64,000 bases of DNA. It comes from Candidatus Denitrolinea symbiosum. Its GTDB lineage: Bacteria; Chloroflexota; Anaerolineae; Anaerolineales; Villigracilaceae. The translations under genes were made by a program, and so were the position numbers. Shown piece by piece: positions 59,223 to 64,000 of this stretch (position 1 is its first letter; every line of letters starts with the position of its first letter). The notes below the pieces were generated by a model. The model was not told the DNA's origin. It was given only the letters and a program-made list of their open reading frames with translations, and searched no databases. The DNA lies in NCBI GenBank assembly GCA_017312345.1, contig BLAA01000001.1, forward strand, positions 434,001 to 498,000. Reading direction: 5' to 3'.

Positions 59223-60620
59223 CTACCCCCACTTCCACGTTGTCCCGTCTTTTCCGTCTTCGATGGTGATTCCGAGTTCCTTCAAGCGGTCGCGGATCAA
59301 GTCTGAGACACCCCACAGTTTCTGCTTGCGGACTTCGGCGCGGATCTCGACGAGCAGGTTGACGAACGGATCGGCGTCCGCCGCGCCGGTTTTGTCGCGA
59401 AGCCGCAGACCGAGGACGCCCGTCAACGCGCGCAGGGTGTTCTGCGCGGGGAGGAGTTGTTCGTCCGTGGCGCCGTTGTCGCGGGCGGTGTTGACGGCTT
59501 TGACGAGTTCGAACAGCGCGGCCAGCGCGCCGGCGGTGTTGAAGTCGTCGTCCATCGCGGCGGCGAAGGCGGCGCGCGTCGCGTCGGACTGGGCGAGGAG
59601 GGCGGAGGCCGCCTGGGGGTCGAGTCCGGCTGCGGAGGCCGCGCCCGGCCGAAGTCCGGACTTGATGCGTTCCACGTTTTTCTGCGCGGCGTCCAGCGTC
59701 TCGTCGTTGAACATCAGCGGGGCGCGGTAGGAGCCGGCCAGCACCAGCATCCGCATGACGTCGGCGTCGCGCTGCGACAGGAATTCTTTAATGGAAATGA
59801 TGTTGCCGAGCGACTTGGACATTTTTTCGCCGCCGAGTTGCAACATGCCATTGTGCATCCAGTAGCGGGCGAATTGCTTGCCGGTGTAACTTTCGGATTG
59901 GGCGATCTCGTTTTCGTGGTGCGGGAAGATGAGGTCGTTGCCGCCGCCGTGGATGTCGATCTGCTCGCCGAGTTCGACGAGGTTCATGGCAGAACATTCG
60001 ATGTGCCAGCCCGGGCGGCCGCGTCCCCACGGGCTTTCCCAGGACGGCTCGCCGGGTTTGGCGGCCTTCCAGAGGGCAAAATCCATCGGATGTTCTTTTT
60101 GCTCGCCGACTTCGATGCGCGCGCCGGCTTGCATCTCTTCAATCTTGCGCGCGGACAACTTGCCGTAGTCTTCGTCTTTGGTGACGCGGAAGTAGACGTC
60201 GCCGTTGCCGGGCGCGTAGGCGCAGCCTTTATCAATCAGTCCCTGCGTCATGGCAATGATCTCTTTCATCGTCTGCGTGGCGCGCGGGTTGGACGTGGCG
60301 GGCAGGATGTTGAGGTCGCTCAGGTTCTGGCGGTAGTCGTCAATGTAGCGCTGCGCGAGCGCGAAGGGGTCTTCGCCGAGGGCGTTGGCGCGGGCGATGA
60401 TCTTGTCGTCCACGTCGGTGAAGTTCATGACGTGGCGGACACGGTAGCCGCGAAATTCGAGGTAGCGGCGGACGATGTCGAACACCAGCGCGGACATGGC
60501 GTGGCCGACGTGCGCGTCGTTGTAGACCGTGACGCCGCAGACGTACATCCTGACCACGCCCGGTTCGAGGGTGACGAAGTCCTCTTTTTTGCGGGTGAGG
60601 GTGTTGTAGATTCTTAACAT
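59223..60620 (-). CDS. cysS: Cysteinyl-tRNA synthetase
   Basis: CysS charges tRNA-Cys. The 465 aa protein has the HIGH-type motif [10 protein letters not shown] at residues 34-43 with the zinc Cys28 in MYVCGVTVY, the ECSAMN zinc region, [20 protein letters not shown], and KMSKS in [11 protein letters not shown] near residue 267. Length is normal. AAGGTGAT precedes the ATG. It is followed on the same strand by no gene; a 9-bp tandem repeat lies just upstream. Confidence 0.97.
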   Translation of the reverse strand: MLRIYNTLTRKKEDFVTLEPGVVRMYVCGVTVYNDAHVGHAMSALVFDIVRRYLEFRGYRVRHVMNFTDVDDKIIARANALGEDPFALAQRYIDDYRQNLSDLNILPATSNPRATQTMKEIIAMTQGLIDKGCAYAPGNGDVYFRVTKDEDYGKLSARKIEEMQAGARIEVGEQKEHPMDFALWKAAKPGEPSWESPWGRGRPGWHIECSAMNLVELGEQIDIHGGGNDLIFPHHENEIAQSESYTGKQFARYWMHNGMLQLGGEKMSKSLGNIISIKEFLSQRDADVMRMLVLAGSYRAPLMFNDETLDAAQKNVERIKSGLRPGAASAAGLDPQAASALLAQSDATRAAFAAAMDDDFNTAGALAALFELVKAVNTARDNGATDEQLLPAQNTLRALTGVLGLRLRDKTGAADADPFVNLLVEIRAEVRKQKLWGVSDLIRDRLKELGITIEDGKDGTTWKWG

Positions 60621-60639
60621 GGGATCACCTTGATTTATC

Positions 60640-60666
60640 CGCAGATTACGCTGATTACGCTGATTT
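60640..60666. repeat. Tandem nonamer tract (3 units)
   Basis: The units are CGCAGATTA, CGCTGATTA, CGCTGATTT. It lies between cysS and the GxxExxY gene and touches the latter's stop codon. A related degenerate nonamer tract lies on the other side of that gene (61072-61098). Confidence 0.7.
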
Positions 60667-61055
60667 TATTTATTCTCTTCGTAGCCCCAAACGAGACGCT
60701 TGTATTGCAGGCTTGGAGCGCCAAAGTTGATCAAGAGTCCGCGCTTTAGTCCGGTAGCTTTGAGATAATTCAAAAGTTGCGCTTCCTCAACGTTGGAGAG
60801 TCTCGTCAGGGCTTTAAATTCCACAATGATTTCAGAAAAACAGACAAAATCAGCGCGATAGTAAGTGGGTAAAAGGACGCCCTTGTATTTGATGGGAAGA
60901 ACGACTTCCTTTTCAAAAGGGATTTGTCTCACAGGAAATTCAATGACAGCCGCGTCACGATAAACTGCCTCGAGAAATCCATGCCCCAACTGGCGGTGGA
61001 TCTCCATCGCCGCGCCGATGATGGCGTACGTTTGCGGATCACGCGTCTCAGCCAT
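60666..61055 (-). CDS. GxxExxY family protein
   Basis: The 129 aa protein has the family motif GHGFLEAVYRDAA (GxxExxY) near residue 24 and the downstream PD-(D/E)xK-like strand YRADFVCFSEIIVEFKAL, so a nuclease-like fold is likely. Function unproven. MAETRD was chosen as start; an ATG three codons earlier is also possible and neither has a clear ribosome-binding site. It is flanked on both sides by nonamer tandem repeats, as if inserted together with them. Confidence 0.85.
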   Translation of the reverse strand: MAETRDPQTYAIIGAAMEIHRQLGHGFLEAVYRDAAVIEFPVRQIPFEKEVVLPIKYKGVLLPTYYRADFVCFSEIIVEFKALTRLSNVEEAQLLNYLKATGLKRGLLINFGAPSLQYKRLVWGYEENK

Positions 61056-61071
61056 CTTTATCATTGGACCA

Positions 61072-61098
61072 TCTGCGAAATCGGCAAAATCTGCGGAT
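61072..61098. repeat. Degenerate nonamer tract (3 units)
   Basis: The units are TCTGCGAAA, TCGGCAAAA, TCTGCGGAT. It ends on the stop codon of the PIN-TRAM gene. Confidence 0.5.
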
Positions 61099-62174
61099 TA
61101 TTTTTTCTTCTTCCCGTTCGGTTCATCCACGCGGGCGAAGATCATGCGTCCCGCCGCGGTTTGCAAAACTTTGGAGATGGTCACCTCGCGATATTCGCCG
61201 ATGACATCCTTGCCGTTCTCGACGACCACCATCGTCCCGTCGTCCATGTAGCCCACGCCCTGGCCGTATTCCTTGCCTTCCTGGATGACGTTGATGCGCA
61301 GGACCTCGCCCGGCAGGACGACCGACTTGACCGCGTTGGCGAGCTCGTTGATGTTCAGGATGGAGACGCCCTGCAATTCGGCCACGCGGTTGAGGTTGTA
61401 GTCATTGGTCAGGATCGGACATTTGAGTTGGCGCGCCAGCACCACGAGTTTGTCGTCCACTTCGCGCATCCCCTCCACGTCAATGTCGCTGACGCGGGTC
61501 ATCACGTTGGGAAGTTTTTGCAGCTCGGCGATGGTCTCCATGCCGCGGCGGCCGCGGGCGCGGCGCAGTCCGTCGGGAGAATCGGCGATGTACTGGAGTT
61601 CGTTCAGGACGAAGCGGGGGATGAGCAGCGTGCCGGGCAGGAATCCCGTCTTGGCGATGTCGCCCACGCGCCCGTCAATGATGACGCTGGTGTCGAGCAG
61701 GATGTTGCGGTTGAGGTTGGTCCACGAGGAGGACGAACCGCCCTCGCCGCCGCGTCCGCCGAGCGCGCTGAGCAATCCCATGATGTCGCCCTGGCGCATG
61801 ACGAACAGCGAGACGCCGAAGTAGGTGAAGACCAGCACGCCCACGAACGGGAGGATGTCGCCGAACGCGCCCGGCAGCATGGACAGCGGGAAGGCCAGCA
61901 GCGCGGCCACCAGCAGTCCCACCACCAGCCCGGTCAGCCCGGCGAAGAGCGTCTCGGCGGCCATGCGTCCCAGCAGGGCGCGGAGCGTGCGCGCCGGCCG
62001 CGTGGTCAGGTAGGGCGTCATGACAAATCCCACCAGCCCGCCGACGAGTCCCAGGCCAAGCACATAGATCAACACGTCTCTTTGGTATCCGATCGCCAGT
62101 TCCTGGCCTGCGTATCCGCCCAAAAGCGCAAGGAGCAACATCCCAACGACGCGCAGAATAAATTCGAGTCTCAT
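61098..62174 (-). CDS. Membrane PIN-TRAM domain protein (YacL-like)
   Basis: The 358 aa protein has four membrane helices (about residues 1-135), a PIN nuclease domain (about 150-275) with Asp in ILLDTSVIIDGRVGD and PILTNDYNLNRVA, and a C-terminal TRAM domain (about 290-350) with GQGVGYMDDGTMVVVENGKD. This is the YacL architecture; RNA binding or cleavage at the membrane is the family inference. GGAGG precedes the chosen ATG; longer frames lack family similarity. Confidence 0.92.
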   Translation of the reverse strand: MRLEFILRVVGMLLLALLGGYAGQELAIGYQRDVLIYVLGLGLVGGLVGFVMTPYLTTRPARTLRALLGRMAAETLFAGLTGLVVGLLVAALLAFPLSMLPGAFGDILPFVGVLVFTYFGVSLFVMRQGDIMGLLSALGGRGGEGGSSSSWTNLNRNILLDTSVIIDGRVGDIAKTGFLPGTLLIPRFVLNELQYIADSPDGLRRARGRRGMETIAELQKLPNVMTRVSDIDVEGMREVDDKLVVLARQLKCPILTNDYNLNRVAELQGVSILNINELANAVKSVVLPGEVLRINVIQEGKEYGQGVGYMDDGTMVVVENGKDVIGEYREVTISKVLQTAAGRMIFARVDEPNGKKKK

Positions 62175-62424
62175 AAGACCTCCAAAAAAGGGGAAAAATG
62201 AATGCCATTGCATGATAGCGCCCTGCCGGACATTCGTCAATTGAACGCCGGCCTCGGGTTGGCTTTCTCAAAGTCTGAGGATTTTCATCGCGAATGCCGC
62301 GAATTCGCGAACCCTGGCGCCGCCCTTGCGGGCAGGTGTGACGCGAAAAAGCCCATAATTGCCTTTTTTCGAGAAAAACTATACAATCAGGGCAGAATCA
62401 GTCTCATTCGCGAAAGGCGGCTCC

Positions 62425-62919
62425 ATGAAAAAAGATCCGTTTCTCACAGGGATACTCATCGGCATCGGAGGGTTGGTCGTCCTGGCGCTGGCGCTCTTCC
62501 TCACGCGCAAACAGGACGCGCTGGCCTACGTTTCGGAGGACACGCCCGAAGGAGTTGTCCATAACTACGTTGTGGCCGTCTTCCAGCGGGATTACGAAAA
62601 GGCCTACGGTTACCTCGCGGACAAAGACAACAAACCCACGCCGGAACAATTCCGCGAAGCCTTCCTGAAAAACTATATCAATCCCGGCAACGTCGGCGTG
62701 GACCTCGGCGGGACGGAGTTCAGCGGAGACGAAGCGTTCGTCACGGTCTACATCCAATACGACTCCAGCGATCCCTTTTCTTCAGGCTCCCGAAACGAAG
62801 ACCGCGCCGTCCTGATCGAGCAGAACGGGCAATGGAAACTGGAACAGATGCCGTCGGGCAATTTCTGGGGCTGGGACTGGTACCAGGCGCCCAACCCAAC
62901 GCCCATGCCAGCCAATTAA
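62425..62919 (+). CDS. Anchored protein with DUF4878/NTF2-like domain
   Basis: The 164 aa protein has one N-terminal membrane anchor (about residues 8-27) and a roughly 110-aa extracellular domain (EGVVHNYVVAVFQRDYEKAY...). The domain resembles the DUF4878/lumazine-like NTF2 fold, with a final Trp/Pro-rich tail (GWDWYQAPNPTPMPAN). Ligand unknown. A TACAAT box (62392-62397) and AAAGG lie upstream. It precedes the next gene by 12 bp. Confidence 0.72.
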   Translation: MKKDPFLTGILIGIGGLVVLALALFLTRKQDALAYVSEDTPEGVVHNYVVAVFQRDYEKAYGYLADKDNKPTPEQFREAFLKNYINPGNVGVDLGGTEFSGDEAFVTVYIQYDSSDPFSSGSRNEDRAVLIEQNGQWKLEQMPSGNFWGWDWYQAPNPTPMPAN

Positions 62920-62931
62920 CCGGAGGTTTCC

Positions 62932-64000
62932 ATGCGCTCCATCCGCCGCCTCTATTTCTACGCCGTCTCCTTCATCACGCTGGAGATCGTCCTGTGGGGA
63001 TTGATCCGCCTGCTGCGCAGCATCTTCTCCACCTCGCAGATCGGCGCGGGCGGGGACGCGCTCGCGCAGGCCCTCGCGCTCATTTTCGTCGGCGCGCCCA
63101 TCTTCGCCCTGCACTGGATCGGCGCGCAGCGCGCCGCCGCGGCGGACGAGGAAGAGCACGCCTCCAGCCTGCGCGCCGTCTTCCTCTACGGGACGCAGGT
63201 CGCCACGCTCGTCCCGGTCACGCAGAACGCGCTGGCGCTGGCAGACCGCGCCCTCGTCGCCGCGGCGGGACTGGATCCCTACCGCGCCATCCTCGGCTCC
63301 GGCCAGACCTGGGCGGACAACCTCATCGCCATCGGGCTGAACCTCGTGGCGGCCGCGTACTTCCTCCAAATCCTCCGCCGCGACTGGAGCGTCCTGTCCA
63401 ACGCCGAAAACTTCGCCGACGTTCGCCGCGTCCACCGCTACCTCTGGCTGCTCTACAGCCTGCTGATGACCGTCTTCGGCATCGAGCAGATCATCAGTTT
63501 CATCCTGTTCGCTTCGCCCCTGACCTTCGGCGACGTCAGCCGCGGCTACTTCGTCAACGGGCTTTCGCTCCTCCTCGTCGGCATACCCATCTGGGCGCTC
63601 ACCTGGCGGACCTGTCAGGCCGCGCTCCTGCAAAGAAGCGAACGCGATTCGCTCCTCCGCCTCGGAGCGCTGTTCCTGCTCACGCTGGGAGGCATGGCGA
63701 CCGTCTTGTCTGCGGGCGGCCGAATCCTGGACATCCTCCTGCGCTGGATGCTGCGCGAGCCGATGTCCATGTCCACGTTCGTCGCGCACATGCGCGGCCC
63801 GCTTTCAGTCGCCGTCCCATTTGGCATGATCTGGGCCTACTTTGGCCGCTGGCTCCGTCACGGCATCGAGACGTACAGCGTGGAATCCCGCCGCTACGGA
63901 TTCAGGCGGCTCTTCTACTACGTTCATGCCCTCGCGGGACTCGTCGCTTCCTTCATCGGGATCTCGCTCCTCGTCTCGTTCATCATTGACGTCGTAGTGG
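62932..64000 (+). CDS. DUF5671-type multi-repeat membrane protein (3' end outside window)
   Basis: The 356 visible codons show repeated modules each with aromatic-rich helices, such as RRLYFYAVSFITLEIVLWG, HRYLWLLYSLLMTVFGIEQI and RRLFYYVHALAGLVASFIGI. This is the pattern of DUF5671 proteins, which have several such four-helix repeats. Function is unknown. GGAGG precedes the ATG. The frame is open to the window edge. Confidence 0.78.
   Translation, partial: MRSIRRLYFYAVSFITLEIVLWGLIRLLRSIFSTSQIGAGGDALAQALALIFVGAPIFALHWIGAQRAAAADEEEHASSLRAVFLYGTQVATLVPVTQNALALADRALVAAAGLDPYRAILGSGQTWADNLIAIGLNLVAAAYFLQILRRDWSVLSNAENFADVRRVHRYLWLLYSLLMTVFGIEQIISFILFASPLTFGDVSRGYFVNGLSLLLVGIPIWALTWRTCQAALLQRSERDSLLRLGALFLLTLGGMATVLSAGGRILDILLRWMLREPMSMSTFVAHMRGPLSVAVPFGMIWAYFGRWLRHGIETYSVESRRYGFRRLFYYVHALAGLVASFIGISLLVSFIIDVVV

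Noticed and set aside
1..64000. tRNA or rRNA genes
   Set aside because: None was recognised by eye on either strand. A covariance-model search would be needed to exclude a tRNA fully.

Overview
This 64 kb window looks like chromosome of a GC-rich, heterotrophic, respiring bacterium. Chloroflexota (Anaerolineae-like) is the best fit. The pointers are cell-surface proteins with Thr-Pro linkers of the TPTPTP type, N-terminally anchored TPR proteins, a membrane PIN-TRAM protein, a b6-type cytochrome bc module and a PucC-like transporter. The taxon is inferred from gene content; there is no rRNA or tRNA here to confirm it.

Layout. 1-4.1 kb: a partial MFS transporter behind trmD (minus strand) and two tandem anchored TPR proteins. 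4.2-8.1 kb: groES-groEL with a sigma70 promoter, a CIRCE operator and a terminator, then a foldase lipoprotein and an anchored secreted protein. 8.5-12.4 kb: PucC-like transporter, MerR-type regulator, DUF6391-like protein, holA and a lone HTH antitoxin-like gene. 12.5-14.4 kb: acyltransferase and SMP-30 lactonase. 14.5-18.9 kb: pyrimidine operon pyrC-NIF3-like-pyrB-pyrF-pyrE behind a leader whose layout resembles UTP-sensing pyrBI attenuation. 18.9-26.8 kb: TetR regulator, F420/NADP-type oxidoreductase, LLM flavin oxidoreductase and two CrtI/PYROXD2-like oxidoreductases, cut up by an IS1595 and an IS4-family element and several palindromic repeats. 26.9-35 kb: solitary DNA methyltransferase, HET-C-like protein, large membrane adenylate/guanylate cyclase, cobalamin adenosyltransferase, DUF554, MFS and SDR. 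35-38.7 kb: two LysM proteins, icd and a higBA toxin-antitoxin pair. 38.7-45 kb: a Rieske/cytochrome b6/fused b-c cluster divergent from sdhCDAB, which together feed electrons from succinate through quinone to cytochrome c. 45-54.9 kb: chagasin-like inhibitor, ABC exporter, XRE regulator, TPR, GNAT, V4R, hydrolase, DsbA-like protein and L,D-transpeptidase. 55-57 kb: an AT-rich type II restriction-modification locus whose endonuclease gene carries an in-frame amber codon. 57-64 kb: thiolase-like plus DUF35 pair, cysS, GxxExxY protein, PIN-TRAM, and two membrane proteins, the last truncated by the window end.

Recurring signals. At least nine genes have a TANNNT box only 6-7 nt before the ATG and no Shine-Dalgarno sequence, so leaderless transcripts are likely common. 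Short tandem repeats with 7-bp and 9-bp periods recur in and between genes, along with other palindromic repeat families. The most interesting single candidate is the pyr leader: promoter, 30-codon leader ORF, pause-like hairpin, U-rich run, and a terminator that overlaps the leader stop codon.
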